Shown: in pieces, positions 8,844-17,458 of the stretch
Numbering within the stretch: the stretch's first letter is position 1
Layout of the letters: every line of letters starts with the position of its first letter
From: Arthrobacter russicus
GTDB lineage: Bacteria; Actinomycetota; Actinomycetes; Actinomycetales; Micrococcaceae
DNA: 64,000 bases
Assembly: GCF_031454135.1 (NCBI RefSeq)
Contig: NZ_JAVDQF010000001.1
Coordinates: 806,001-870,000, forward strand
Direction of reading: 5' to 3'
Program-made: the position numbers and the translations under genes
The notes under the pieces: generated by a model
The model's input: the letters and a program-made list of their open reading frames with translations, nothing else
Told to the model about the DNA's origin: nothing
Databases searched by the model: none

Positions 8844-8965
8844 CCAGGTCACGAGTGCCAGCGTCAAACCCCGGTTTGCTGGCCGGCAACCCTCCTTTCG
8901 CGGCGGGGTGCCCCGGGTGACGACCTGGCCGGACCGGTGCGGTCCCGGCAAGCGCGGATCCCCGG
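8844..8965 (+). ncRNA. SAM-IV riboswitch (S-adenosylmethionine-sensing leader)
   Basis: The leader matches the actinobacterial SAM-IV aptamer as I remember it: GAGTGCCAGCGTCAA, then CCCCGGTTTGCTGGCC, GGCAACCCTCC and GGGGTGCCCCGGGTGA. P1 can be formed by CCAGGTC (8844-8850) with GACCTGG (8922-8928). The diagnostic downstream hairpin is GGACC-ggtgc-GGTCC (8931-8945), followed by the pseudoknot strand CGGCAAGCGCGG. A further GC-rich hairpin (about 8966-8987) lies between the aptamer and the gene at 9014 and may be part of the expression platform. High SAM should lower expression of the downstream aminotransferase. Confidence 0.9.
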
Positions 8966-9013
8966 TGCCCCGGTTGTTGTGCCGGGCCAGGGATTCTCAA
9001 CAGACGAGGTCCC

Positions 9014-10414
9014 ATGAGCATTTCCATTCTCGAAAATCCCGAATCCACCGCCGTTTCCGCAGATCAGGCTTTGTTGGCCGTGGTCGGCGCGGACTTGCAG
9101 GCTCCGCTGATCCAGGGCGGGCAGCGGCGCTATGTGAATCTCGACTACGCCGCCTCGGCTCCTGCGGTGAGTGCTGTCGCGGATTACTTGCAGGAAATCC
9201 TGCCGTACTACGCGAGCGTGCACCGGGGAGCCGGATTCGCGTCCCAAATCAGCACCTCGGTCTACGAGAACGCGCGCAACATCGTGCGGGATTTCGTCGG
9301 CGGCCGCCCCGACGACGCGGTGATCTTCACCCGGAACACCACCGACGCGCTCAATCTGCTGGCCCGTTGCCTACCGGAGCCCGGATCGGTCGGCGGCGGC
9401 GATGTGCTGTACCTGGACATCGAGCACCACGCCAACCTCCTGCCATGGCAAGCCCTGCCGCACCGCAGCGTACTGGCGGCCGATTCGATCGCGGAGACCA
9501 TCGCGGTGCTGGAAAGCGAATTCGCCGCCGGACCGGTCGCATTGCTGGCCGTGACCGGCGCTTCCAACGTCACCGGGGAAATCCTGCCGATCGCCGAATT
9601 GGCGGCCTTGGCACACCGCCACGGTGCCCGGATCGTGGTCGATGCGGCGCAATTGGCACCGCACCGCAGGATCGACTTGGCCGGCTCCGGCGTGGACTAC
9701 CTCGCCTTTTCCGGGCACAAGCTCTACGCCCCCTTCGGTTCCGGTGTTCTGATCGGCCGGCCGGACTGGTTGGACTCCGGGCTGCCCAATCTGTTCGGCG
9801 GCGGAGCCGTCCGGGAAGTCCGACTGGATTCGGTCAGTTGGGCGGACGGGCCGGCCCGGCATGAAGGCGGCACCCCGAATGTGCTCGGCGCAGCGACCTT
9901 GGCGCACGCGGCAGAAGTCCTGGCCGGCTTGGACCAGACCGACTGGCAGCAGCACGAGGAATCGTTGCGCAGCGCCCTGGTCTCGGCCTTGGAAGCGATT
10001 CCGGGAGTCCAAGTGCACCGCTTGTTCCGGGACTCGGCGGACTATCCGGGCAGCGGCAGCATCGGCGTGGTGAACTTTTCGATCGAAGGGTACGACGCCG
10101 GTTTGGCCGCAGCGTTCCTCTCCGCCGAGTTCGCGGTGGGCGTACGCGACGGCCGCTTCTGCGCCCATCCCCTGCTGCGCCGGTTGGGCTTGCCGTCCGG
10201 TTCGCTGCGGGCCAGCTTCGGCGTCGGCTCCCGGCTGGAGGACGTGCAGCGCCTCGCCGACGGCGTCCGGCAACTGGTCGAGACCGGCCCCGCCGCCGAC
10301 TATGTGGTCGATGCCGGACGCTGGGTCCCGGCGGACGACTTCCGGGAATTCCCGCAGTGGGCCCCGAACACGCCCGGGACCGCCGGTGCGGCCCCGTGCC
10401 GGGCCACGGACTGA
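9014..10414 (+). CDS. SufS-like class V aminotransferase / cysteine desulfurase-family PLP enzyme
   Basis: A 466-residue fold-type I PLP enzyme. It has the N-terminal YVNLDYAASAP motif, an EHHANLLPW segment, the cofactor aspartate in VVDAAQLAPH, and the PLP lysine K236 in SGHKLYAP. A Cys in the C-terminal loop (GRFCAHP) matches the position of the SufS active-site cysteine. The family covers cysteine desulfurases and related sulfur lyases. It sits behind a SAM-IV riboswitch, so a role in sulfur amino acid metabolism is likely. It is not part of a suf operon here, so the exact substrate is open. The start ATG follows GAGG at 9005-9008. Confidence 0.85.
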   Translation: MSISILENPESTAVSADQALLAVVGADLQAPLIQGGQRRYVNLDYAASAPAVSAVADYLQEILPYYASVHRGAGFASQISTSVYENARNIVRDFVGGRPDDAVIFTRNTTDALNLLARCLPEPGSVGGGDVLYLDIEHHANLLPWQALPHRSVLAADSIAETIAVLESEFAAGPVALLAVTGASNVTGEILPIAELAALAHRHGARIVVDAAQLAPHRRIDLAGSGVDYLAFSGHKLYAPFGSGVLIGRPDWLDSGLPNLFGGGAVREVRLDSVSWADGPARHEGGTPNVLGAATLAHAAEVLAGLDQTDWQQHEESLRSALVSALEAIPGVQVHRLFRDSADYPGSGSIGVVNFSIEGYDAGLAAAFLSAEFAVGVRDGRFCAHPLLRRLGLPSGSLRASFGVGSRLEDVQRLADGVRQLVETGPAADYVVDAGRWVPADDFREFPQWAPNTPGTAGAAPCRATD

Positions 10415-10465
10415 TGGCCGTTCGCAGTATTCTGGAGACCTCAGTTTTCCAGCAGGAGGCAATCC

Positions 10466-11230
10466 GTGAGCCAGACGCCCACCGGTCCGAAACTCGACGA
10501 TTCGCGCCGCTTGGAGTTGGCGGGGGCGTTCCAGAGCGGCGGCGAACTCTATGACCGGGTGCGGCCGGGGTACCCCTCCGGTGCTGCCCGGTGGCTGATC
10601 CCGGAGCATGCCGGAGCCGTGGTCGACTTGGGCGCCGGGACCGGCAAGTTCACCGAGCGCCTGGTTGAGCACGGCCTCCGGATCACCGCGGTGGACCCTT
10701 CGCAGAACATGCTCGACCAGCTGGCTGCCCGGCTGCCCCGGGTCGCCACCGTGCGCGGCACCGCCGAACAGACCGGCTTGCCCGATTCCAGCGCGGACGC
10801 GGTTTTCGTGGCCCAAGCCTGGCATTGGTTCGACCAGGAGCCAGCGAGCGCGGAAATAGCCAGGATCTTGCGCCCGGGCGGAACCTTGGGCCTGATTTGG
10901 AACCAGTTGGACGTCCGCATTCCATGGGTGCACCGGTTGTCCCGGATCATGCACGCGGGCGACGTGCACGACGAGAACCACGTGCCATTGATCGGCACGC
11001 AATTCGAGGCCGCGGAGCCGCATCTGATGCGCTGGAGCCAGCCGCTCACGCCCGAGGGGCTCATCGAACTGGTGAAGTCCCGCAGCTACTATTTGCGGGC
11101 CGGTGAAGCGGACCGGGCACGGGTCCGGAAGAACATGGATTGGTATCTTTTCGAACACTTGGGGCACCAGCCCGCGGAACCGATCGACTTGCCCTATCTG
11201 AGCATCGCCTGGCGTGCCCGGAAACGCTGA
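10466..11230 (+). CDS. Class I SAM-dependent methyltransferase
   Basis: A 254-residue protein with the SAM-binding motif I VVDLGAGTGKFTERL, motif II VDPS, and the post-motif AQAWHWFD and RPGGTLGLIWN segments typical of Methyltransf_11/ubiE-like enzymes. The start is GTG at 10466 with AGGAGG just upstream. It follows the SAM-riboswitch-controlled aminotransferase by about 50 nt, so read-through and a shared link to SAM availability are possible. The methyl acceptor cannot be told from sequence. Confidence 0.85.
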   Translation: MSQTPTGPKLDDSRRLELAGAFQSGGELYDRVRPGYPSGAARWLIPEHAGAVVDLGAGTGKFTERLVEHGLRITAVDPSQNMLDQLAARLPRVATVRGTAEQTGLPDSSADAVFVAQAWHWFDQEPASAEIARILRPGGTLGLIWNQLDVRIPWVHRLSRIMHAGDVHDENHVPLIGTQFEAAEPHLMRWSQPLTPEGLIELVKSRSYYLRAGEADRARVRKNMDWYLFEHLGHQPAEPIDLPYLSIAWRARKR

Positions 11231-11265
11231 GCCCGCTTGCAACCGGCACCCTTCGGATCTACTAT

Positions 11266-11302
11266 TTCGGTATGCCTAAATTTATTGATTAGGTATGCCG
11301 AC
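11266..11302 (+). promoter_or_regulatory. Two MntR/DtxR-like operator boxes before mntH
   Basis: Two imperfect palindromes share the core GGTATGCC: TTCGGTATGCCTAA (11266-11279) and TTAGGTATGCCGAC (11289-11302), both fitting TTnGG-N4-CCnA. The second box ends only 3 nt before the ribosome site AGGAGGG. A DtxR-family regulator is encoded just after mntH, so manganese-dependent repression of mntH is the natural reading. The sites are seen; the regulator assignment is inference. Confidence 0.75.
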
Positions 11303-11318
11303 TTCAGGAGGGTGGCCC

Positions 11319-12569
11319 GTGCTGCAGAAAACCGCGGCCAAGGCAGTACCGGTCCGCGCGATTTTCATGCTGGGCCCGGCGTTCGTTGCCGCGATCGCCT
11401 ATATGGACCCCGGGAACGTCGCGGCGAACCTGACCAGCGGAGCCAAGTTCGGCTACCTTCTGGTCTGGGTCCTGGTGGCCGCGAACCTGATGGCGATGAT
11501 GGTGCAATACCAATCCGCGAAACTGGGCCTGGTCACCGGCAAATCCTTGCCCGAGATGCTCGGATCCCGATTGCGCAAACCAGCCCGCCGGGCCTTTTGG
11601 CTGCAGGCGGAACTCGCCGCGATGGCCACCGACTTGGCCGAGGTGATCGGCGGCGCGATTGCACTCAATCTGCTGTTCGGCTTGCCGCTCCCGGTGGGCG
11701 GGCTGATCGTCGGGGTGCTCTCGATGATCATGCTCACCGTGCAGAACCGGTACGGCCAGCGCCAATTCGAGTCGGTGATCGTCTTCCTGCTGGCGATCAT
11801 CACGGTCGGCTTCCTGTTCGGACTGCTGCTCAGCCCGCCGGATCCGGCCGAGGCGGTGGCCGGGCTGCTGCCGCGTTTCGACGGCGCCCAGTCGGTGCTG
11901 CTCGCCGCCAGCATGCTGGGCGCCACCGTGATGCCGCACGCGATCTACCTGCATTCGGCTTTGGCCAGGGACCGGCACCGGCCGGCCGGCTCGGCCGCCC
12001 CGGACAACGGGAGGCTGCGGAAGCTAATCAAGGCCAATCGGCTGGATGTGATCATCGCCTTGCTGATCGCCGGCACGGTCAACATCGGGATGCTGCTGCT
12101 CGCCGCAGCCACGCTTCGCGGCGCCGAAGGCACGGACAGCATCGAAGGCGCACACCAAGCGATTACTTCGGCACTCGGGCCGGCCGTGGGAATCGTCTTC
12201 GGCGTCGGGCTGTTGGCCTCCGGCCTGGCCTCGACCTCGGTCGGCTGCTATGCCGGGGCCACCATCATGTCCGGGCTGCTGTCGATCCGGGTGCCGCTGC
12301 TGCTGCGCCGGTTGATCAGCCTGATCCCGGCGATCCTGCTGCTCAGCTTGGGCGTGGATCCCACCTGGGCCCTGGTCGTGAGCCAAGTCGTGCTGAGCTT
12401 CGGCATCCCGTTCGCGCTCATCCCCTTGCTGCGGATGACCTTCAGCGCCGAAATCATGGGTGAGCACCGAGACGGCTTACCCCTGCGGGTACTCTCGGTG
12501 ATCAGCGCGGCCTTGATCGTCCTGCTCAATGTGGCGTTGATCGTGCTCACCGTGACCGGGGCCGGCTGA
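11319..12569 (+). CDS. mntH: Nramp-family divalent metal (Mn2+) transporter
   Basis: A 416-residue integral membrane transporter of about eleven helices. It carries the Nramp metal-site motifs DPGN (residues 30-33, helix 1) and MPHAIYLHS (helix 6). The GTG at 11319 is preferred to the ATG at 11295 because AGGAGGG (11306-11312) is correctly spaced for the GTG and the earlier ATG overlaps the operator. Two MntR-like boxes upstream and a DtxR-type gene downstream point to proton-coupled Mn2+ uptake under manganese control. Confidence 0.92.
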   Translation: MLQKTAAKAVPVRAIFMLGPAFVAAIAYMDPGNVAANLTSGAKFGYLLVWVLVAANLMAMMVQYQSAKLGLVTGKSLPEMLGSRLRKPARRAFWLQAELAAMATDLAEVIGGAIALNLLFGLPLPVGGLIVGVLSMIMLTVQNRYGQRQFESVIVFLLAIITVGFLFGLLLSPPDPAEAVAGLLPRFDGAQSVLLAASMLGATVMPHAIYLHSALARDRHRPAGSAAPDNGRLRKLIKANRLDVIIALLIAGTVNIGMLLLAAATLRGAEGTDSIEGAHQAITSALGPAVGIVFGVGLLASGLASTSVGCYAGATIMSGLLSIRVPLLLRRLISLIPAILLLSLGVDPTWALVVSQVVLSFGIPFALIPLLRMTFSAEIMGEHRDGLPLRVLSVISAALIVLLNVALIVLTVTGAG

Positions 12570-12601
12570 GTACCGGCAGTCTGGCGCGGCAACCGAAAGG
12601 T

Positions 12602-13321
12602 ATGGTGGTGACTGTGAAGGCGAACCCCACCTCATCGAGCGTCGAAGACTACGTGAAGACCATTTACGGCTACACCGAATGGCAGGACAAACCGATCAAC
12701 TCTTCGCAGTTGGCGGCCCGCCTGGGCGTCGCCAACTCTTCGGTCTCCGAAATGGTGCGCAAGCTCAAGGACTCCGGCTTGGTCGACCACCAGCCGTATG
12801 GCAGCATCCGGCTCACCGAAAAGGGCCTGGCTCTGGCGCTGTCCATGGTCCGCCGGCACCGGCTCCTGGAAACGTACCTGGCGCAAGAACTCGGTTACCG
12901 CTGGGACCAAGTCCACGACGAAGCGGAGACTTTGGAACACGCAGTCTCCGACACCTTCATCGAACGGCTGTCCGCGAAATTGGGCCACCCGGTCCGGGAC
13001 CCGCACGGAGATCCGATTCCCGGGCCGGATGGCCGCATCGAGCTGCCGTCCGCCCACCGCCTGGCCGAGCTCGATTCCGGGCACCGGGGCCAGATCATCC
13101 GGATCAGCGACGAAAACCCGAGCTTGCTCCGCTATTTGGACGACGAGCGGATCGAACTCGACGCCGCAGTCGAAGTCGTCGGACGCAGGCCGTTCGGCGG
13201 CGCTCTGGTGGTGCGGTTCGGAGCCGGCGAGGCAAGCCGGGAGCTCGATGTGAGCGACGAAGTCGGGTCAGCCTTGTGGGTCAGCGATACCGCGGTGCAC
13301 CAAGGCTGCGCACTGCGGTGA
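12602..13321 (+). CDS. mntR: DtxR-family metalloregulator, probable MntR
   Basis: A 239-residue DtxR-type repressor. Its N-terminal winged helix reads VEDYVKTIYGYTEW, then SSQLAARLGVANSSVSEMVRKLKDSGLV. A dimerisation/metal domain follows (ETYLAQELGYRWDQVHDEAETLEHAVS, with H/E ligands), then a C-terminal SH3-like FeoA domain. Its position 32 nt after mntH, plus the boxes upstream of mntH, argue for manganese rather than iron sensing. The ATG at 12602 is very close to GAAAGG; the GTG at 12608 is better spaced and may be the true start. It heads an overlapping run with two crcB genes. Confidence 0.88.
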   Translation: MVVTVKANPTSSSVEDYVKTIYGYTEWQDKPINSSQLAARLGVANSSVSEMVRKLKDSGLVDHQPYGSIRLTEKGLALALSMVRRHRLLETYLAQELGYRWDQVHDEAETLEHAVSDTFIERLSAKLGHPVRDPHGDPIPGPDGRIELPSAHRLAELDSGHRGQIIRISDENPSLLRYLDDERIELDAAVEVVGRRPFGGALVVRFGAGEASRELDVSDEVGSALWVSDTAVHQGCALR

Positions 13322-13737
13322 GCCGATCGCCGAACCGGCCGCCCGGCTCCGCTTGGTTGAGCGTTGCCCTGGCGGGCTTCGCGGGCACCGAGCTCCGCTA
13401 CGGACTGGGGCTGCTTTTCCCCGAGGGCGCCACGGCGTTTCCGGCCACCACGTTTTCGATCAACGTCGTGGGCAGCCTGGCCCTCGGCCTGCTGACCGGG
13501 TTCTGGTCCGTCCGGCCCGCAGCCTGGTGGGTCAGGGCTGCACTCGGGCCCGGATTGCTCGGGTCCTTCACCACGTTCTCCGCAGTGGTCTACGCGGTGG
13601 ACCAGTATGCGCGCCAAGGATTGACCGGCCTCTGGGTGGTTTACCTGCTGTGCAGCCTGATCGCCGGCTTGGCCGCCGCCTGGCTCGGCTTGAAAGGCGG
13701 CTCCCAATGGGCAGCCCGTCGGAAAGCCACATCATGA
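13318..13737 (+). CDS. crcB: CrcB/FluC fluoride channel subunit, first copy
   Basis: A 139-residue four-helix membrane protein of the Fluc family. The fluoride-pore signatures are visible: GTELRYGLG in helix 1 (usually G.RY), NVVGSLALG in helix 2, and GLLGSFTTFSA in the broken helix 3. The GTG start overlaps the mntR stop (GTGA). Single-gene Fluc proteins form dual-topology homodimers; paired genes such as this and the next encode heterodimers of opposite topology. It exports fluoride. No fluoride riboswitch is seen upstream. Confidence 0.9.
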   Translation: MSRSPNRPPGSAWLSVALAGFAGTELRYGLGLLFPEGATAFPATTFSINVVGSLALGLLTGFWSVRPAAWWVRAALGPGLLGSFTTFSAVVYAVDQYARQGLTGLWVVYLLCSLIAGLAAAWLGLKGGSQWAARRKATS

Positions 13738-14117
13738 CTGCTGCTTTGTGGATCGGACTGGCCGGGATGCTCGGTGCGCTCCTGCGATTCGGCATCGATG
13801 CCTGGTTGGCCGTCGGCGGCCGGTTTGCGGCCGGCCGGCCGGGGCATTTCCCGCTGGCCACTCTGCTGGTCAACGCCGTCGGCAGTTTCGTGATCGGCCT
13901 GGCCGGCGGGCTGAGCCTGAATGCGCAGATTTCGGCCGAATGGCACGCGGTGATCGCCACCGGCCTGGCCGGCGGGCTGACCACGTTCAGCTCCTTCACG
14001 GTCGCCACGGTGGCCCTGTGGCAACAGGGCCGACGGACCGCCGCCATCGGCAATATCGCCTTGAACGTCGGCGTCGGACTCACGCTGGCTTGGCTGGGGC
14101 TGGTCCTGGCCGGTTGA
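13734..14117 (+). CDS. crcB: CrcB/FluC fluoride channel subunit, second copy
   Basis: A 127-residue partner of the preceding protein, overlapping it by ATGA. It has GALLRFGID in helix 1, NAVGSFVIG in helix 2 and GGLTTFSSFTV in helix 3, all Fluc hallmarks. The clear divergence between the two copies fits a heterodimer in which each subunit has a fixed, opposite orientation. The unusual aspect is the fusion of a fluoride channel pair to a manganese regulator operon. Confidence 0.9.
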   Translation: MTAALWIGLAGMLGALLRFGIDAWLAVGGRFAAGRPGHFPLATLLVNAVGSFVIGLAGGLSLNAQISAEWHAVIATGLAGGLTTFSSFTVATVALWQQGRRTAAIGNIALNVGVGLTLAWLGLVLAG

Positions 14118-14170
14118 CCCGCCGAACCGAATGGCGTTCGGCCGAAAGGTCCGTCCGGCCAGCGCCGAGG

Positions 14171-14536
14171 TCAGCCGAGTCGCTTGAGATAAAAACTGAG
14201 CCAGGTGTTCGCTGCGGCGAAAATCATCAGCAACAAGCCGACCACGACGGCTTGGACCAGAATCAAAGCGACGCCGGCGAGCAGGAACAACAGCAAAGCG
14301 ACGAGCGGCTGGGCCGGCCAACGGATCCGCAGCCTCGCCTTCGGTGCCATCAGCAGCGTCCACAAGGCCACCAGCAGCGCCGCGATGAGCAACCCCAGGA
14401 CCAAACCCAGCGGCGCGGCAAAAGTCTTGAACGCCCAGAAAAACCCGGCCACCAGGAGCGCGACTTCCAAGACGAAGCCGATCAGCCCGTTGGCGATGGT
14501 CAAATTCCGCCGGGCCGGACTCTCCCGCCGGCTCAC
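14171..14536 (-). CDS. YrdB-family (DUF2568) small membrane protein
   Basis: A 121-residue protein with a charged N-terminus (SRRESPARR) and four hydrophobic helices, matching the DUF2568/YrdB family. The start used is GTG at 14536. It runs convergent to the crcB operon, with only about 50 nt between the stops. The function of the family is unknown. Confidence 0.7.
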   Translation of the reverse strand: MSRRESPARRNLTIANGLIGFVLEVALLVAGFFWAFKTFAAPLGLVLGLLIAALLVALWTLLMAPKARLRIRWPAQPLVALLLFLLAGVALILVQAVVVGLLLMIFAAANTWLSFYLKRLG

Positions 14537-14615
14537 CGAATCACTCGCTCGGCAGGGCGCGCTTCGTATTCCATATCCAGCATCCTAACAACGTGCCCGG
14601 TCCGCATTCGGCAGG

Positions 14616-16034
14616 CTAGTCCGTGCTGGCTCCGGCGACCTGACCGGCTGCCGTCCGATTCGCCCGGGAGGTCCGATTTTCGATGCCGACCAGTGACACC
14701 ACACCGCCGAGCAGCAAAAGCACGGCGGTCACCACAGCGACCTGTTGGGTGCTCTCGGTGCCCACAGCACCACCCATCATCGCGCCGGCCAAGGCTACCG
14801 TCACCAGTCCCGCGATCCGTGCCACCGCGTTGTTCACTGCGGAACCGATGCCGGCCCGTGCCGCGCTGACCGAGCCCAAGATCCCTGCGGTCAACGGGGC
14901 CACGGTACAGGCCAAGCCCAAACCGAAAAGGATCAGCGCGGGCAGTACCTGCCACCAATAGTCGAATGCCGTGGACAAGGTGAGCAGCCACAAGAAGCCC
15001 AGACCGGCCACGATCGGCCCCAATCCCATGAACAGACGCGGCCCGAACCGGCCGGCCAGCGAACCGAACCACGAGGCCAGAAACAGCATGAGCACGGTGG
15101 AGGGCAAAAGCGCCAGACCCGCGACCGTGGCGCTCATCCCGGCCACCTGCTGCAAGTACAAGCCCAAAGCGAAGAATCCCAAGGAGAGTGCCCCGTAAAT
15201 CAAAAAGGTGGCAATGTTGCCCACCCAGAAGTTCCGAATCGCGAAAAGCGACAAAGGCATCATCGGCTGGGCCGCCCGGCGCTCGTGCAGGACGAAGGCC
15301 GACAATGCGAGCGCCCCGAGCGAAAACGGGAGCCAGACCAACGGACTCCCCCAGCCGAAGGTTCCCTGTTCGATCATGGCGTAGACCAGCCCGCCCAAGC
15401 CGAGAACCGCGAGCGCAGCCCCGAGCCAATCGACTTTGGCCGCCGGGTCGCTGGGCGCATCGGATGACCGCAGCCCCCAGAGCAAGGGCAGGCAGACCGC
15501 GATCGGCAGCAGATTGATGAAAAAGACAAAGCGCCAGGAGAGGAAATCGACGGCGACGCCGCCGATCAAAGGAGCCGCGATCGCGGCCACCCCGGTCCAA
15601 GCGGTCCATTGACCGATCGCCCGGCTTTGCGCGGCGCCGGAGAAGGCGCTGATGATCAGCGCCAACGAACTCGGCACCAGCATCGCGCCGGCCACGCCCT
15701 GCAAAGCCCGTGCGACGATCAGCATCAAGTCGTCGACCGCGAACCCGCACAGCACCGATGTCACGGCGAAGCCGATCAGGCCCCAATTCAGGATCCGGAC
15801 CCGGCCGAAGAGGTCGGAGAGACTGCCGGCCACTAAGATCAAGGCCCCCAGAGTCAGCAAGTACGCGTCGACGATCCATTGCTGCGAGGTCAACCCGCCA
15901 CCGAGTTCCCGAGTGATCGCCGGGAGCGCCAAGTTGACCACGCTGCCGTCGAGAATCGATACGAACGAGGCCAGAATCGCAACGAAAAGAACCTTGCGTT
16001 GGTGCGGCGTCAAAGCCAACATCGCGGTGGACAT
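14616..16034 (-). CDS. MFS drug-efflux transporter, DHA2 (EmrB/QacA) family
   Basis: A 472-residue transporter with about 14 membrane helices. DHA2 features are clear: FVSILDGSVVNLALPAI in helix 1, WIVDAYLLTLGAL in helix 2, then GSLSDLFGRVRI (motif A) and ALQGVAGAMLVPSSLALI. The C-terminal half has PALILFGLGLACTVAPLT and an AGIGSAVNNAVARIAG motif. It is probably a proton-coupled exporter of toxic compounds. It is divergent from the membrane-protein gene at 16162, and no adjacent TetR/MarR regulator is seen. Confidence 0.9.
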   Translation of the reverse strand: MSTAMLALTPHQRKVLFVAILASFVSILDGSVVNLALPAITRELGGGLTSQQWIVDAYLLTLGALILVAGSLSDLFGRVRILNWGLIGFAVTSVLCGFAVDDLMLIVARALQGVAGAMLVPSSLALIISAFSGAAQSRAIGQWTAWTGVAAIAAPLIGGVAVDFLSWRFVFFINLLPIAVCLPLLWGLRSSDAPSDPAAKVDWLGAALAVLGLGGLVYAMIEQGTFGWGSPLVWLPFSLGALALSAFVLHERRAAQPMMPLSLFAIRNFWVGNIATFLIYGALSLGFFALGLYLQQVAGMSATVAGLALLPSTVLMLFLASWFGSLAGRFGPRLFMGLGPIVAGLGFLWLLTLSTAFDYWWQVLPALILFGLGLACTVAPLTAGILGSVSAARAGIGSAVNNAVARIAGLVTVALAGAMMGGAVGTESTQQVAVVTAVLLLLGGVVSLVGIENRTSRANRTAAGQVAGASTD

Positions 16035-16161
16035 GAACCAACGCTACGCCTCGGCCGTGGCACTTCGCCATGCGGGCTTCCAGGTGCTAGATTCCAGGAA
16101 GAGATTCCGGCGTTGCGCATACTCCGTGCCCCCGCCGACAAGCCTGGGAAGAGAGCACCCG

Positions 16162-16692
16162 ATGACGTCCTCAGCAGCTGGTGGTGTGGCTTACCAGCAG
16201 CATTTTCTGGCCCGTGCGACGGCGATCTTCGCCGGCCTGCTGCTGCTGATTTCGCTGGGGCTCGTCTGGTTCCGGGTTGGCGGCGGTTCCAAGGGCCGGG
16301 TCCTGGAGGTCACCGGGCTGCAAAGTTTGCTGATTGGCCTGGGTGGCAGCAACCCGGTCCGGCCACGCGGCGGATTCACGCTTACCGGCCTATTCGCCGG
16401 GACCCTCCCGTTCCTGGTCGTCGTGTGCGCAGCCGTCGCGCTCCTGGCGCTGGCGCTGCTGCCGAGGTTGCGCGGCGTGCGCCCGGCAAGCGTGGTGCTC
16501 AGCGCACTGGCCACCCTGTTGCCGATTGCCATGACCTTGATGAGCTTCACGATCTTGCGTGCTACCGCCGTGCAGCCCGCCTTGTGGATCATTTTCATCG
16601 CTGCCGCAGCCGGGCTCTGGGCGGCGATCGCAGTCTCCGACCCCGGGCCGACGCAGAATCCGCCGAGCGAACCGCCCGCAGCGCCGGCCTAG
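16162..16692 (+). CDS. Hypothetical membrane protein (Trp-rich transport-like, 4 helices)
   Basis: A 176-residue protein with four predicted membrane helices (around residues 17-36, 75-100, 105-130, 140-158) and a short Pro-rich cytoplasmic tail (PPSEPPAAPA). The ATG at 16162 follows GAAGAGAG; upstream in-frame codons belong to the opposite-strand gene. It resembles the TIGR02234-type actinobacterial membrane proteins only loosely, so no function is assigned. Confidence 0.65.
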   Translation: MTSSAAGGVAYQQHFLARATAIFAGLLLLISLGLVWFRVGGGSKGRVLEVTGLQSLLIGLGGSNPVRPRGGFTLTGLFAGTLPFLVVVCAAVALLALALLPRLRGVRPASVVLSALATLLPIAMTLMSFTILRATAVQPALWIIFIAAAAGLWAAIAVSDPGPTQNPPSEPPAAPA

Positions 16693-16699
16693 CTCCAGT

Positions 16700-16981
16700 T
16701 CAGCCGTCCGCCGGACGGGTCCGCCTGGGACGTCTGACCCGGAGCCGCTTGATCAGCACCGGGTCGAGCCGGTAGCCGGCTTCGGTGTCCGCCAGGGCAT
16801 TGAGGATCTGGTAATAGTGCGTTGCGGAAAGTGAAAATTCTCGCCGGATGGCGTTTTCTTTGGCCGCCGGATACCGCCATTGCAGTCGCTCGAAGTCCAG
16901 GATCTGCTCGGCGAACGCGGGCAGCACACCGGCCGTTTCGATGACCGCCTGCGGCTTCATCAGCTCGGATTCCGGCCTCAT
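16700..16981 (-). CDS. DUF3263 protein (HTH-like), last gene of the phage-type control operon
   Basis: A 93-residue protein. Its core ILDFERLQWRYPAAKENAI and FSLSATHYYQILNAL matches DUF3263, a helix-turn-helix-like family common in actinobacteria and their phages. The C-terminus is very basic (KRLRVRRPRRTRP), suggesting DNA binding. Its ATG overlaps the ImmA stop (ATGA), so it is translated with the protease and repressor upstream. A role in controlling the tail locus is inferred from position only. Confidence 0.8.
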   Translation of the reverse strand: MRPESELMKPQAVIETAGVLPAFAEQILDFERLQWRYPAAKENAIRREFSLSATHYYQILNALADTEAGYRLDPVLIKRLRVRRPRRTRPADG

Positions 16982-17406
16982 CCCGCCAGCTCCCCGAGCC
17001 CGGCCAAGGGCGCGTTGCGTTCCACGATCTCCCGGATCAGCAAGCGTTCCAGAGGTGAGAGCGTCGAAATGTAAACCGCCACGTCGCTGGGCAGCACCGA
17101 CAGTTGGTGCGCCAGTCCCAGGCAATCATCGGCCAGTCGCAGGGCATCGATGAACTCGGACTGCTCGATGAGCCGCCGCACGGCCCAAACCGAGGCCTGC
17201 CGTTCCTGCTTGCGCCCAGTTCCCACATGCCGGTAGAACGCGTGTCCGCATTCGTGGGCCAAGGTTGACCGTCGTTGCACGAAACCCAGCTCGGGGGCCA
17301 ACACAATCGAATGCTCGGCCGCCGAATAAGCCCCCCACCAGCCGTGCGGCAGGCTTCCTTCCTGAACCGTGACACCGAGATCGGCGGCCACTTCTTCCCA
17401 TTGCAT
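16978..17406 (-). CDS. ImmA/IrrE-family metallopeptidase
   Basis: A 142-residue zinc protease with the HECGH motif (residues 51-55) in STLAHECGHAFYRH, typical of ImmA/IrrE (DUF955). In ICEBs1 and in several phages, ImmA cleaves the partner XRE repressor to trigger induction. Here the adjacent upstream gene encodes such a repressor, 52 nt away. The start at 17406 (MQWEEVAADLG) is chosen as the beginning of family-like sequence; upstream in-frame residues look unstructured. The inducing signal is unknown. Confidence 0.9.
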   Translation of the reverse strand: MQWEEVAADLGVTVQEGSLPHGWWGAYSAAEHSIVLAPELGFVQRRSTLAHECGHAFYRHVGTGRKQERQASVWAVRRLIEQSEFIDALRLADDCLGLAHQLSVLPSDVAVYISTLSPLERLLIREIVERNAPLAGLGELAG

Positions 17407-17458
17407 GCCTCGAGCATACGTCCGGCCACCGACGATATCCGGGGAAAGTCCGCAGCGC

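Noticed and set aside
13250-13330. Fluoride riboswitch before the crcB pair
   Set aside because: crcB is translationally coupled to mntR with no leader, and no aptamer-like sequence is present.
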